From the NCBI GenBank assembly GCA_022843045.1, contig JALHOJ010000007.1, positions 1 through 64,000 of the forward strand: a DNA stretch of 64,000 bases. The letters are read 5' to 3'. Origin of the DNA: Phycisphaerales bacterium (GTDB taxonomy: Bacteria > Planctomycetota > Phycisphaerae > Phycisphaerales > UBA1924). Positions 35,052 to 44,500 of this stretch are shown here, one piece after another. The translations under genes were made by a program, and so were the position numbers. Position 1 is the first letter of the stretch. Each line of letters opens with the position of its first letter. The notes beneath the pieces are model-generated. The model did no database searches. It was not told where the DNA came from and was given only the letters and a program-made list of their open reading frames with translations.

Positions 35052-36374
35052 TCACCTTGCCTCCATCGCCGGCCCCGGCATCGGCCCCTTCATCCCCTTC
35101 TTGATCGCGCACAGATGCGCCCGCACATACGCGATGTTGTTCACGCGATGGAACTCGTTGGGGAAGTACGTCATCAGCTTCACGGGATAGAACGCGCCCG
35201 TGAACCTCGGGATGAACCTCGCAAACTCGTCACGCGTGTAGTACCAGAAGCTGTTCTGGTTGAAGAACGCTACGTGCGTGGGGTCCTGCCACGCCCCGCG
35301 CCCGTCGGTGCTGGGCACCTCGATCATGAACATCCCGCCCGGAGCGAGCACCCGCCACGCCTCGTTAAACGTGTTGATCGGGTCCTTGAAGTGCTCGATC
35401 GCGTCCCACGCGCGCACGATCCCAACGCTGTTGTCCGCGAAGGGCCACTTCCCATCGAGGTTCGCCACCGTGTCCACCGCCGGCCCTGCATGCACATCAA
35501 CGCCGTGATAGCCCGTGGGCTTGTTGTGCGCGCTGCCCAAGTCCAGCGGCAGCAGATTCCGATCCTTGCACCAACGCAGCATCATCGCATACGCGTTGTG
35601 GTCGTAAATCTGCCCGACGATGTCCTGGATGCGAGCGTTGCGTTCCTTGTGCGTGTTGTTCGCCGTCATCCGGTAGAAGTACAAACACTCGGGGATGTGC
35701 GCGAACCGCTTGCCCGCGCAGTAGAACTTGACCATCAAGTCATAGTCATCGCCCACGTCGAGCGCCGGGTTGTGGCCCCCAACCTCGTCATACGCCTTCC
35801 GCGTCCACGCCCGCACGTGATTGGGCGCGTGCGTCAGCGACAGAATCCACGGCGGTTCCACAGGCATCGCGTGCGCCGCCTTGTAGCCGCGCCCATCCGG
35901 CCCCACCACATCCCGATACCGCCAACCAAACGCGCTGCTGTACGTGTGGGGCGATCCATCAGCATCATTGAACTCCGCGAAGTCGGAATACACGAAGTCC
36001 ACCGGTTGCGAGGGAGTGCCGCTCTTGAAGGCCTTGACGATCGACTCGATCGCGTGCAGCGAGAGGAAGTCATCGTGGTCCAGCTCGACGATGATGCCCC
36101 CGCCGCTCGCCCGCGTCGCGATGAGCTTGTACGCGCCCACCGAAGACCGGGGCGAAGTCGTCTGATCCGCATTGCGAACGATCTTGATCCGCGGATCATT
36201 GAGCGCGGGCAGCACCGCCCCCGAGTTGGGCACGATCACCCATTCCCACTTCGGGTAGCTCTGCCGCTTGAGATTCTCGTAAATCGACGCGATAAACAGC
36301 GGATTGTGCGTCGGCGTGATGATCGACACCAACGGGTCCGCGTCCGTGACTGCAACCGTGCGAAGCGTGGCCAT
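35052..36374 (-). CDS. Glycosyltransferase family 2 fused to a methyltransferase domain
   Basis: 440 residues. The N-terminal GT-A domain has SIITPTHNPLFIASIYENLK and the DxD-type ELDHDDFLSLHAIESIVKA. The C-terminal part from about residue 290 reads as a class I methyltransferase: GVDVHAGPAVDTVANLDGKW, then RAWDAIEHFKDPINTFNEAW and VLAPGGMFMIEVPSTDGRG. Such fusions occur in cell-surface polysaccharide loci. Here no such locus is visible around it. It probably modifies an exported glycan. Confidence 0.85.
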   Translation of the reverse strand: MATLRTVAVTDADPLVSIITPTHNPLFIASIYENLKRQSYPKWEWVIVPNSGAVLPALNDPRIKIVRNADQTTSPRSSVGAYKLIATRASGGGIIVELDHDDFLSLHAIESIVKAFKSGTPSQPVDFVYSDFAEFNDADGSPHTYSSAFGWRYRDVVGPDGRGYKAAHAMPVEPPWILSLTHAPNHVRAWTRKAYDEVGGHNPALDVGDDYDLMVKFYCAGKRFAHIPECLYFYRMTANNTHKERNARIQDIVGQIYDHNAYAMMLRWCKDRNLLPLDLGSAHNKPTGYHGVDVHAGPAVDTVANLDGKWPFADNSVGIVRAWDAIEHFKDPINTFNEAWRVLAPGGMFMIEVPSTDGRGAWQDPTHVAFFNQNSFWYYTRDEFARFIPRFTGAFYPVKLMTYFPNEFHRVNNIAYVRAHLCAIKKGMKGPMPGPAMEAR

Positions 36375-36460
36375 ATGCCAAGATTATGTGGCCAGTACAG
36401 CGCGGCGTCCTGAGGCGGCGGTTCGTGGGTTGAGTGCTTTGAGTGATGGGTGGCCCCACC

Positions 36461-36594
36461 AACGCAGAGGAAGACAGAGAGGCTGAAAAGAGCAAGACAG
36501 AGAGACGGTGGTGGGGTGCCGTGCCAACGCATTCGCTGCTATCCGCGAAGCTCTCTGCGTTCCTCTGCTTCTCTCTTCCTTCTTCCTCTGCGTT
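36461..36594. repeat. Palindromic AACGCAGAGGAAGA element
   Basis: Perfect 14-bp arms AACGCAGAGGAAGA / TCTTCCTCTGCGTT, with further pairing inside (AAGACAGAGAG against CTCTCTTCC-type sequence). The core arm is shared with 60248 and 63733. Confidence 0.85.
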
Positions 36595-36606
36595 CAACCC
36601 CGCTTC

Positions 36607-38226
36607 CTACCCAATCACCCGCCCCGCCTCATCCAGCACTGCGCGAGCCTCCGCCACGCTCGGCGCCTCCGCAATCAACCGCATGATCGGCTCCGTATTG
36701 CTCGCCCGCACATGCAGCCACGCCCGATTCGCCAGTTGGCCCGACGTGAAGTTGACCCACGCCCCATCGCGCAGGTCCACCTCCTGCTTTCCCCCCTCCG
36801 CCCCGCGATAGAACGCCGCGATCTTCGCCACCGCCTCCGCCGCGTCCTCCTTGCGAGCAAGGTCCACTTTCCGCTTCTCGATGCTGTACGCAGGCACGCA
36901 CGCCGCGACCCTGCTGAGCGCATGCCCCCTCGCGCTCGGCACGCCCAACCCCTTCCCCAACTCCGTCTCGTGCGCATGCCGCAGCAGCCACAACGTCAGG
37001 GCCATCGCCCCCAGCGAATCCCGCACATAACAACTCCGCGGCCAGATCGTCCCACCATTCCCCTCGCCCCCCGCGATGGCCCCCTCGCGCTTCATGACCT
37101 CCACGACGTTCGCCTCGCCCACGGGCGTCCGCAGCACCCTCGTTCCAAATGTCGCCGCGACATCGTTGAGCATCCGGCTGGTCGACAGGTTCGTGACCAT
37201 CACTATCTGCTCGCCGCCCGCTGGCCCTCGCTCTCCGCTGCCCCCTCCCCCCGCTCCCCCCGCTCCCCCCGCTCCCCGCGCCGCCGCGAGAATCGCCCAC
37301 GCGCTCAATGCCAGCGTGTATTCCTCGCCCACATATCGCCCCTGCTCATCGATCAACGCCAGTCGATCCGCATCCGGATCCAGCGCGAATCCCACCTGGC
37401 ACCCCTGCGCCCGCACACTGTCGCACAGTCCGCCCGCGCCCGAAAGATTCTCCAGCGTCGGCTCCGGCGCATGCGGAAACAGCCCGGCACGCTCCCCTTC
37501 CAGTTCAGTATTGAGCGCAACGACTTCGCAGCCCAGACTCCGCAGGAACATCGGTGCCGTCGCGCTGCTGCTCGCATTCACGCAGTCCACCGCAACCTTG
37601 AGCCCCTCGCCCAGCTTGCTGGGCATCGCACACAGCCCCGACGCCTCGAGCGCCTGCATCACCCGCTCGATGTGCGTCTCTCGCGCCTCCGCATCCCGCG
37701 ACAGCACACCCAGCCGCTCCCAAGTGACGCTCAGGCCGCCACTCGCGCTGCCTCCCTTGAACCGCGCGATGATCTCATTCGCCAATGCCGCCGGCGGCGC
37801 GCACGCCCCCGCCCCATGCAGTCCCACCGGCTCGCGCAGCAAGCACTTGAGCCCGTTCCATTGCTGCGGGTTGTGGCTTGCTGTGATCACCATGCCCGCG
37901 ACCATCGCGCCAGCACCGCGCCCGCTCCGCTCCCGTGCCACAGCGTCCGTCATCACCGCCGCCGTGGGTGTCATCGCGATGCCGACGTCCACGACGTCGC
38001 ACCCGCTGCCCAGGAGCCCCGCCGTCGCCGCCGCGTGGATCGTTTCGCCGCCCCGCCGCCCATCCCGCGCCAATACCACGGTTGGCACCACCGCAGGTTT
38101 CGCTCCAGCCGCCCGCTCCCGCAGCACACTCCCAAACGCTCCCGCAAACCGCGCCGCCACCTCAGGCGTCAACGTCTCGCCCACCACTCCCCGGCACCCA
38201 GAAACCGACAGCATCAGCATCGACAT
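36607..38226 (-). CDS. Phosphohexomutase (phosphoglucosamine/phosphomannomutase type)
   Basis: Alpha-D-phosphohexomutase that interconverts hexose 1- and 6-phosphates for cell-wall or polysaccharide precursors. Catalytic phosphoserine loop ITASHNPQQWNG; metal-binding DPDADRLALID; sugar-binding GGEGNGGTIWP; phosphate-binding RASNTEPIMRLIAEA. The start is MSMLMLSVSGCRGVVGETLT. At 539 residues it is about 90 longer than usual; one extra part is a Gly/Ala run (GAGGAGGAGGGGSGERG) encoded by a 9-base CT-rich tandem repeat near 37250. The exact substrate is not decidable by eye. Confidence 0.9.
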   Translation of the reverse strand: MSMLMLSVSGCRGVVGETLTPEVAARFAGAFGSVLRERAAGAKPAVVPTVVLARDGRRGGETIHAAATAGLLGSGCDVVDVGIAMTPTAAVMTDAVARERSGRGAGAMVAGMVITASHNPQQWNGLKCLLREPVGLHGAGACAPPAALANEIIARFKGGSASGGLSVTWERLGVLSRDAEARETHIERVMQALEASGLCAMPSKLGEGLKVAVDCVNASSSATAPMFLRSLGCEVVALNTELEGERAGLFPHAPEPTLENLSGAGGLCDSVRAQGCQVGFALDPDADRLALIDEQGRYVGEEYTLALSAWAILAAARGAGGAGGAGGGGSGERGPAGGEQIVMVTNLSTSRMLNDVAATFGTRVLRTPVGEANVVEVMKREGAIAGGEGNGGTIWPRSCYVRDSLGAMALTLWLLRHAHETELGKGLGVPSARGHALSRVAACVPAYSIEKRKVDLARKEDAAEAVAKIAAFYRGAEGGKQEVDLRDGAWVNFTSGQLANRAWLHVRASNTEPIMRLIAEAPSVAEARAVLDEAGRVIG

Positions 38227-38324
38227 GGCGCATGGTAGTGAAACCCCGCTGGCGATGCCCCAGCCAATGTGTCGCGTTCCCTTCTTGATCCAATCCCAGT
38301 CGTAAAGCCATGGGATTCATCGAT

Positions 38325-38353
38325 TTGAGTCATTGCGGACAGAAGTATACAAT
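38325..38353 (+). promoter_or_regulatory. Sigma-70-type promoter for the dockerin-type protein gene
   Basis: TTGAGT, 17-base spacer, TACAAT, with an AT-rich region just downstream. The start codon is at 38432. Confidence 0.65.
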
Positions 38354-38431
38354 TATTTGGAGACCATCTAGTCCAGAATGTCGCATGCAATGGTGGGAAG
38401 AGCCCATTTGAACCCAATCAAGGAGCACGCC

Positions 38432-40945
38432 ATGAAGACCACCTCGACTCGTTCGCTCGTTCTGCTCGCCGGCCTTGCCGTCGCGAGCCAGTCTGCCTTT
38501 GCGTTTCCGCCTCCCGTGACGAACGTCGGCCTGATGCCGGGCGACCTCGCCGTCGGCCCTGCCGCCAACGCCCAGCACGAGCAGGTGATCGCGGCGGGCA
38601 CGCTCAACGGCCAGCCCATCTACCTCGCCGTCTGGAGCGACCTGCGCAGCCGACAGGTGGGCGGGGCGAGCGTGCAGACCGACAGCGACATCTACGCGAT
38701 TCGCCTGGACGCGAATCTCGCACCGATCGATCCTGTGCCCTTCGTCATCTCGGGTCGATACGGCAACCAGAGCCTGCCGCGGGTTGCGTGGAATGGCGAG
38801 AACTTTCTGGTGCTGTTCGTAAGTCAGGATCCGACGGCGGGGTACTTCGCCGACCAGATTCGCGCCGTGCGCGTGGCGCCGACGGGCGAACTGCTGGACG
38901 CTACGCCCATCCTCTTCCCGCCCAACCAGTTTGATCCCAGCACCATCGGCCTGCAACTCGCTGGGCAGGGCGGGCAGTGGCTGGCGATCCGCTGCGTGTA
39001 TCACAACGACGGTTACGGCACGTACCTCGCCGGCCAGCGCATCAACGCCCAGGGCCAGCTGGTCGACGCGTCGCCCGTGATGATCAACGATTGGGTCTAT
39101 GGCCAGACCAAGCTGCTCGTGAACAACGGCGAGTACTTGGCCGTCGGCCCAGATTGGAACAACAGCTCAACGACCAAAGCCCGGCGCGTCGGACTCAATG
39201 GCCAACCCATCGGCAACTCGTTCACGCTGCCCAGCAGCACCGTCGAATCCAACGGTGCGGGCGAGTACTACGTCGTCTGGACCCGCAACTTCGTCGACCT
39301 CGTCGGCTCTCGCGTCACGAGCACGGGCACGCTCCTGACGCCCGCCGGCACGACCCTCGTGCCCAACATCAATCCATACTCGATCCCGAGTCTCGCCCAT
39401 GACGGCACCCGCTGGTGGATGGAATGGACCGATCCCGTCGGCCAGTTCACGATGCGCATCGCCAGCAACGGGTCGGTCATCGATCCAGGCGGCACGTTCT
39501 TCGCAGGGACACTCAGCACCTATCGCTCCTTCCGCGGCAAGCCAGACGGCGGAGCTCTGTTCGCATGGACCGACTTCCCGATCTCCGGCTCAGACGTGCG
39601 ACTGACCGCCGTCAGCCCGACAGGCGAAGCTCTGCCCAGCGTCGTTGCGTCCACTGGCACCAAGACCCAGCGCAGCCCCGACTTCGCCCAAGGCGCTGAC
39701 GGCCGCAAGGCCCTCGTGTTCGTCAGCGAGACCGGCCCCGAAGGCCGCGTGCTCGTGCAGTTCCTACTCCCCAACGGCCAGGCGACGAGCTCCGAGCCGA
39801 TCGAAGTCGCGACCGCGTCCAGCATCGGCCGCAGCGCGATCGCATGGAATGGATCGATGTACATGATCACCTGGGACACCAGCACGGGCGTCAAGGCCCG
39901 ACGCATGAACCCCGACGGCTCGTTCGTGGACAGCCAGCCCTTTGACGTGATGCCCGGGTTCAGCCCCGATGTTGAGGCCTTGGGCGAAGACTTCCTGATC
40001 GCGTGCTCGCGATTCGGCACGTATCCGCAGAACATCTTCGCGTACATGCGCATCATCGACGGCCCCACGGGCGCGTTCCAGAACAACGCGACACTCATCG
40101 GCGGCAACTACGTGAACGTCGGCCCCAACGTGAAAAGCGACGGCACGCGATGGATCGTCACGTACCAGTCCCTGTGGTCGCACGACTCCAGCCAATCCGA
40201 CGCGACGTACAACTTCGTGGATGCGAGCGGCGTCTTCACGCCCCAGCTCAATCCGCTCACCACCAGCGGCGGGGCCGGCACGCCCGACGTGGCCTTCGGC
40301 AACGGCAAGTACCTCTGGGTCTGGCGCAACAACACTCTCTCCAGCGCCAACAACTTCATCGCCGGGCGGATCATGAATGCCGACGGCTCGTTCGCCACGG
40401 GCCACTTCACGATCGCCGAGGCGCCCGGCCGCCAGCTCCGCCCCGTCGTGAGCTTCGACGGCACCAACTTCATCGTTGCGTGGGACGATCAACGCAACCA
40501 AGTGACGTTCTTCGACGCCCGCACCGACATCTACGCGGCCCGCGTGACCACCGCCGGCACGCTGCTGGACACCACGCCCATCGAAGTGGTGCGGGGCCCG
40601 TATGGCGATGCGCTCGCGGCGCTGCTAAGTGACAACGGCACGACCTATCTGGCCTCCAGCCGCATGGTCAACGGCATCGCCAACGGCGCGACCTACGACT
40701 CCTACCGCATCGGCGTCAGCATCTTGGGGCAAGTGCCCCGCGTCTGCGATCCTATTGACTTCAACAACGACGGCTCGCTCTACGACCCGCAGGACATCGA
40801 CGCGTTCCTGAGCGTCTTCAGCGAAGGCCCCTGCATACCCGCCAGCGCGACCTGCAACGATGTGGACTTCAACAACGACTCCAGCCTGTTTGATCCGGCC
40901 GACATCGACGCGTTCCTGCGGGTGTTCAGCGAAGGGCCATGCTGA
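38432..40945 (+). CDS. Secreted beta-propeller-like protein with tandem dockerin-like tail
   Basis: 837 residues. ATG 38432 lies behind AAGGAGC; signal peptide MKTTSTRSLVLLAGLAVASQ, cleavage likely after FAF. The body repeats a motif like GxxYLAVWSDLR, WNGENFLVLFVSQD, WNGSMYMITWDTSTG and FDGTNFIVAWDDQR at roughly 60-90-residue spacing, suggesting a beta-propeller. The tail has DFNNDGSLYDPQDIDAFLSV and DFNNDSSLFDPADIDAFLRV, each followed by FSEGPC, the same tandem dockerin-like module as at 10510 and 30372 but ending directly at the second GPC. A bidirectional terminator follows. Confidence 0.85.
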   Translation: MKTTSTRSLVLLAGLAVASQSAFAFPPPVTNVGLMPGDLAVGPAANAQHEQVIAAGTLNGQPIYLAVWSDLRSRQVGGASVQTDSDIYAIRLDANLAPIDPVPFVISGRYGNQSLPRVAWNGENFLVLFVSQDPTAGYFADQIRAVRVAPTGELLDATPILFPPNQFDPSTIGLQLAGQGGQWLAIRCVYHNDGYGTYLAGQRINAQGQLVDASPVMINDWVYGQTKLLVNNGEYLAVGPDWNNSSTTKARRVGLNGQPIGNSFTLPSSTVESNGAGEYYVVWTRNFVDLVGSRVTSTGTLLTPAGTTLVPNINPYSIPSLAHDGTRWWMEWTDPVGQFTMRIASNGSVIDPGGTFFAGTLSTYRSFRGKPDGGALFAWTDFPISGSDVRLTAVSPTGEALPSVVASTGTKTQRSPDFAQGADGRKALVFVSETGPEGRVLVQFLLPNGQATSSEPIEVATASSIGRSAIAWNGSMYMITWDTSTGVKARRMNPDGSFVDSQPFDVMPGFSPDVEALGEDFLIACSRFGTYPQNIFAYMRIIDGPTGAFQNNATLIGGNYVNVGPNVKSDGTRWIVTYQSLWSHDSSQSDATYNFVDASGVFTPQLNPLTTSGGAGTPDVAFGNGKYLWVWRNNTLSSANNFIAGRIMNADGSFATGHFTIAEAPGRQLRPVVSFDGTNFIVAWDDQRNQVTFFDARTDIYAARVTTAGTLLDTTPIEVVRGPYGDALAALLSDNGTTYLASSRMVNGIANGATYDSYRIGVSILGQVPRVCDPIDFNNDGSLYDPQDIDAFLSVFSEGPCIPASATCNDVDFNNDSSLFDPADIDAFLRVFSEGPC

Positions 40946-41004
40946 AGAAGTTGCTTGACGGTAAAGCAAAAGCGACGGACTGACATCGACAGACCAGGAT
41001 AAAA

Positions 41005-41035
41005 AAAGCCCCGCCAACGCTGGCGGGGCTTTCTC
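41005..41035. terminator. Bidirectional terminator between convergent genes
   Basis: Stem AAAGCCCCGCCA / TGGCGGGGCTTT with loop ACGC, flanked by an A-run on one side and TTTCT on the other. It lies between the stops at 40945 and 41057. Confidence 0.9.
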
Positions 41036-41056
41036 ATTGCGGTTTCTGAATCACGC

Positions 41057-44000
41057 TCAGCGGGTCGACAGGCTCAGCGACTCCGACAAGCCCGGGAAGT
41101 TCTCTTCTTCCTTCTCGGACTGGATCAGGATCGTGGGCTTGAGCAGGATCAGCAGCGTGTTCTCTTCGCGAGTCATCACGCGGTTGGTGAAGAGGCGGTT
41201 GAGCACCGGAATCTTGCTCAGAACCGGCACGCCCGACTCGACTTCCTGTTCGGTCGTCAGGCGCTGACCGCCCAGCAGGATCGTGCCCTGGTCGGGCACG
41301 GTCACGGTCGTGGCGACGCGAGTCACCGTGACCTGGGGCAGCTGGATGAACGACTGGGCCGAGGCGGAGTTGACGAGCTGGCCGCCCGCGATCGCCGTGA
41401 CGGGCAACTGCGAGATGGCGTCGACGCGAGTCACGCCGGCGATGATGTTCATCGTGACGTACTTGCGGTCCGCCGCCACCGTGCCGTCCACTTCCATGAC
41501 GACGCCTTCCGCGACGGTCGCGGGAGTCGGGTCAAAGGCAGCGGCCGATTCGCTGGTCACGGGCTCGAGATCGCTCACGAAGGAGACCTGCGTGATGACG
41601 TAGATGTTGGAGATCTGGCCGTTGGTGAAGGTCAGGCGGGGAGCCGTCAGCGACACCGTGCGCCGGTCGGCCTGCGTGGCCTTGATCATGAAGTCAACCT
41701 GAATGTCGTCCAGGAACTGGCCGGCGATGCCCAGCGCGGGAGCAGTCTGGAAGACGTCCTGCGCGAAGTCGGTGCCGATCAACGATTCCGAGAGGCCAAG
41801 GCTGTTCTGGCCCACGCCAATCGGAGACCACGGGTCACCCAAGGGCGTGCGGTTGGTGTTGGCGCCGGTGGCGCCGGCCTGCGGGAACGTGTCGCGGTAG
41901 CGGCCGCTGACGGGATCGAAGAAGTCGCTCGCGCGGGTCGTGGGCCGGGTGCCCCGGGCCTGGCGGACGACGTTGCTGTTGGCGTTCAGATAGACGTCCA
42001 GGTCGACGCCGATCTGCTCGAAGAAGTCCTGGCTGACCAACAGGAAGCGGGTTTCGACGTTGATCTGCAGCGCGCGATACTCGCGGAGCTTGCTGAGCAG
42101 GCCATGGATGCTGCGGTGGTTGGCGGGCGTGTTGGTGATGATGAGCAGGCCGCTGAGCTGCTGGATGTAGCCGGTGTCGCCGCCATTCTCGCGCCAGCCG
42201 TCGGTATCGACGTTGGTCGTGAGGATGTCGATGATCTCCTGCGTGCGTTCCGCGAGCGTGCGGCGCTCAGGGTCTTCGTCGCCTTCCTGCTGGAAGGGCG
42301 ACTGACCGCCGCCGCCGCCACCCTGCTGGCTGGCCTGGAGGGCCTGCTGCAGGTCGAGCTCGGGCGCGTCTGGGTAGTCGGGGACTTCGACGATAAGGTC
42401 TCGGATATCGTAGATCGCCAGCGTGCGTTGGCGGTTGATCACTTGCTTGCTGGCGATGTTGATCACGCCGTCGGTGATCGTCCAGCCTGCGCCGCCCTGG
42501 CTGTCGCCTGGCGGGCTCACCTTCTCGGTGATGCGGTTGAGGACGGTTTCGAGCGTGACGTTGGTGAGGTTCAGGTTGACCGTCGTGCCGCGATCGATGC
42601 CCTGATCTTCGAGGCTCGTCCAGTCGGTGTCGATGTTGAGCTGGCTGACGGTCTGGATGAAGCCGATCGCCGCTTCCAGAGGCGTTTCTTCGAACTTGAC
42701 GGGGATGCGCTTGGTCTGGAGCGTCGCCAGAGCCCGGCGGTTCTCTTCCGCCTCGGCAAACGCCACCGGCGTCCCGCGCGTCGCGGAGATCGCGGGCCAG
42801 TCGCTGGGGTAGTTCACGATGTCGCCTGGTGCGATCGCCGCCTCGGCGTTGTCAAGGTCCTGGTTGCCATACGACCGAGCCGCGGCCCGGTTGATGTCGT
42901 TGTACCGGCGCCACACGATCGTGTCGCTCAGGACGTCTCGCAGCAAGAGGCCCGTGGGGTTGGTGGGGTCCAGGAACAGAATCTGGCTCTCGACCACCTG
43001 CAGAGCCTCTTCATACTTCTGCTCGATCTGGAGCGAACGAACCCGATCAATGCTCTCGTTGAGCTTGCGGGCCTTGTCCTGGGCCTGTGCCTGGGCCTGC
43101 TCCGCGGCGGTCCGCTTGGCAACGTCGGCCTGCTCCTGGATGTTGCGCGAACGATTCTCGGCTTCCGTGGAATCGATGCGGGCCATCAGCTCGTCCACGC
43201 GGCTGCTGTACCCCTCGACTTCCTCGTTCGTGAAGACCGTCCGGTTGCTTCCGATCCGCACGCGGGCCTGGGCCGCGAGGTCGCGGGCCCGCTGGGTGTC
43301 GCCGCGAGACAGGGCCGATTCGGCCTGGGCGAGGTCGTTGGTGTACTCGGCCTCGGCGCTCTGGCGGGCGATGCGGTTGCTCTGCAGGACGTTCTCGAGC
43401 AGGTTGCCCTGGGCGGCGTCACTGCCCAAACGCACCTGGGCGTCGCTCATGCGCTGGCGGGCCTGCTGGGCCTGCTCGGGAGTCAGTTGATCGTTGAACT
43501 GATTGAGCAACTGGCTGTACTTCTGCACCGCCTCGTTGAAGCGGTTCTGGCTGAACGCGAAGTCGGCCTCGGCGAGCAGGCTCTGGGCCTGCCACTGACG
43601 GGCCGCGGCGATCGGGTCGCCGCTGGACTGGGGCTGGGCCACCGTCACGGGCTGCACCTGCTCGAGCATTTCGTTCGCGGGGGCGGGGGCCGGGGCGGGT
43701 TCGGGCTGGGCCTGTTCAACCGGCGCGGAGGCGGGGGCTTCCGTCGCCGGCGCGGGTTCGGGCTGCGGCGCGGGCTCGGGTGCGGGCGTCGGCGTCGGAT
43801 TCGTGCGACGCTTCACCACGCCCGGCTGCATCATGCCAGCCATCGCGGTGTTGCTGTCCATCGCGCCGACCAGTTCATTCTGAGCAAAGGTCAGGCGAGC
43901 CTGATCCTCAGCGGACAGCGCCACGCCGCTCCGCATCACATCCTGTACCTTGGCGCGGGCCGAGGCCGAGTGTCCGCCCGCGATGTCCGCCAGGGCCTCG

Positions 44001-44500
44001 GTCAGCTTGGCCGGAATCGAGGGAGCAAGTTCGGCCTGCTTGGCCTGCACCTGCGTCAGCAGTTCGCGAGCGACCGACACCTGGCCGTTGGTCGCATCCT
44101 TGGATTCGATCACTGCGTTGGCCTGCGCCACCGCAAGGCTCAACTCGCCCGTGGTGTTCGCATACTGGGCGGTCTGCAAGCTGGCTTCGACGGGCGAAAG
44201 CGCACGGAACTTGCGATTGGCGTTGTTGGCCAGAGCCAACGCGCGGGTCTTTTCCGCATCCGTCAGTGCGGTCGAGCTGCTCATCTCCACCAGCATCGCG
44301 CGGGCCTGCACGATCTTGCCCGAGTCCAGCAGCCGAGCCGCCTCGTCAAGCCGCTCCGCAACCGACATCGCGGCGGTGGGGGCCTCTTGCGTCTGGGCCA
44401 TCACGCCCGGCGCGATCAGCGCGACGCTTGCCGCGCCCGCGGCAAACAGCAAAGAACGAACGGATGTGCTGAAAGGTCGGCGAACGCTCGTGCCACTCAT
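41057..44500 (-). CDS. Secretin-family outer-membrane channel protein with long N-terminal helical region
   Basis: 1147 residues. Signal peptide SLLFAAGAASVALIAPGVMA. Residues about 40-560 are helical and repeat-like (RLDEAARLLDSGKIVQARAM, FAFSQNRFNEAVQKYSQLLN), TPR-like, with a Pro/Ala/Glu spacer. A secretin N-domain-like region follows (VKFEETPLEAAIGFIQTVSQ, then NRITEKV). The C-terminal secretin core has VPDQGTILLGGQRLTTEQEV, then GVPVLSKIPVLNRLFTNR, the family hallmark. Type II or IV pilus-like secretins pair with an ATPase and inner-membrane proteins; none is adjacent here. Confidence 0.9.
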   Translation of the reverse strand: MSGTSVRRPFSTSVRSLLFAAGAASVALIAPGVMAQTQEAPTAAMSVAERLDEAARLLDSGKIVQARAMLVEMSSSTALTDAEKTRALALANNANRKFRALSPVEASLQTAQYANTTGELSLAVAQANAVIESKDATNGQVSVARELLTQVQAKQAELAPSIPAKLTEALADIAGGHSASARAKVQDVMRSGVALSAEDQARLTFAQNELVGAMDSNTAMAGMMQPGVVKRRTNPTPTPAPEPAPQPEPAPATEAPASAPVEQAQPEPAPAPAPANEMLEQVQPVTVAQPQSSGDPIAAARQWQAQSLLAEADFAFSQNRFNEAVQKYSQLLNQFNDQLTPEQAQQARQRMSDAQVRLGSDAAQGNLLENVLQSNRIARQSAEAEYTNDLAQAESALSRGDTQRARDLAAQARVRIGSNRTVFTNEEVEGYSSRVDELMARIDSTEAENRSRNIQEQADVAKRTAAEQAQAQAQDKARKLNESIDRVRSLQIEQKYEEALQVVESQILFLDPTNPTGLLLRDVLSDTIVWRRYNDINRAAARSYGNQDLDNAEAAIAPGDIVNYPSDWPAISATRGTPVAFAEAEENRRALATLQTKRIPVKFEETPLEAAIGFIQTVSQLNIDTDWTSLEDQGIDRGTTVNLNLTNVTLETVLNRITEKVSPPGDSQGGAGWTITDGVINIASKQVINRQRTLAIYDIRDLIVEVPDYPDAPELDLQQALQASQQGGGGGGQSPFQQEGDEDPERRTLAERTQEIIDILTTNVDTDGWRENGGDTGYIQQLSGLLIITNTPANHRSIHGLLSKLREYRALQINVETRFLLVSQDFFEQIGVDLDVYLNANSNVVRQARGTRPTTRASDFFDPVSGRYRDTFPQAGATGANTNRTPLGDPWSPIGVGQNSLGLSESLIGTDFAQDVFQTAPALGIAGQFLDDIQVDFMIKATQADRRTVSLTAPRLTFTNGQISNIYVITQVSFVSDLEPVTSESAAAFDPTPATVAEGVVMEVDGTVAADRKYVTMNIIAGVTRVDAISQLPVTAIAGGQLVNSASAQSFIQLPQVTVTRVATTVTVPDQGTILLGGQRLTTEQEVESGVPVLSKIPVLNRLFTNRVMTREENTLLILLKPTILIQSEKEEENFPGLSESLSLSTR

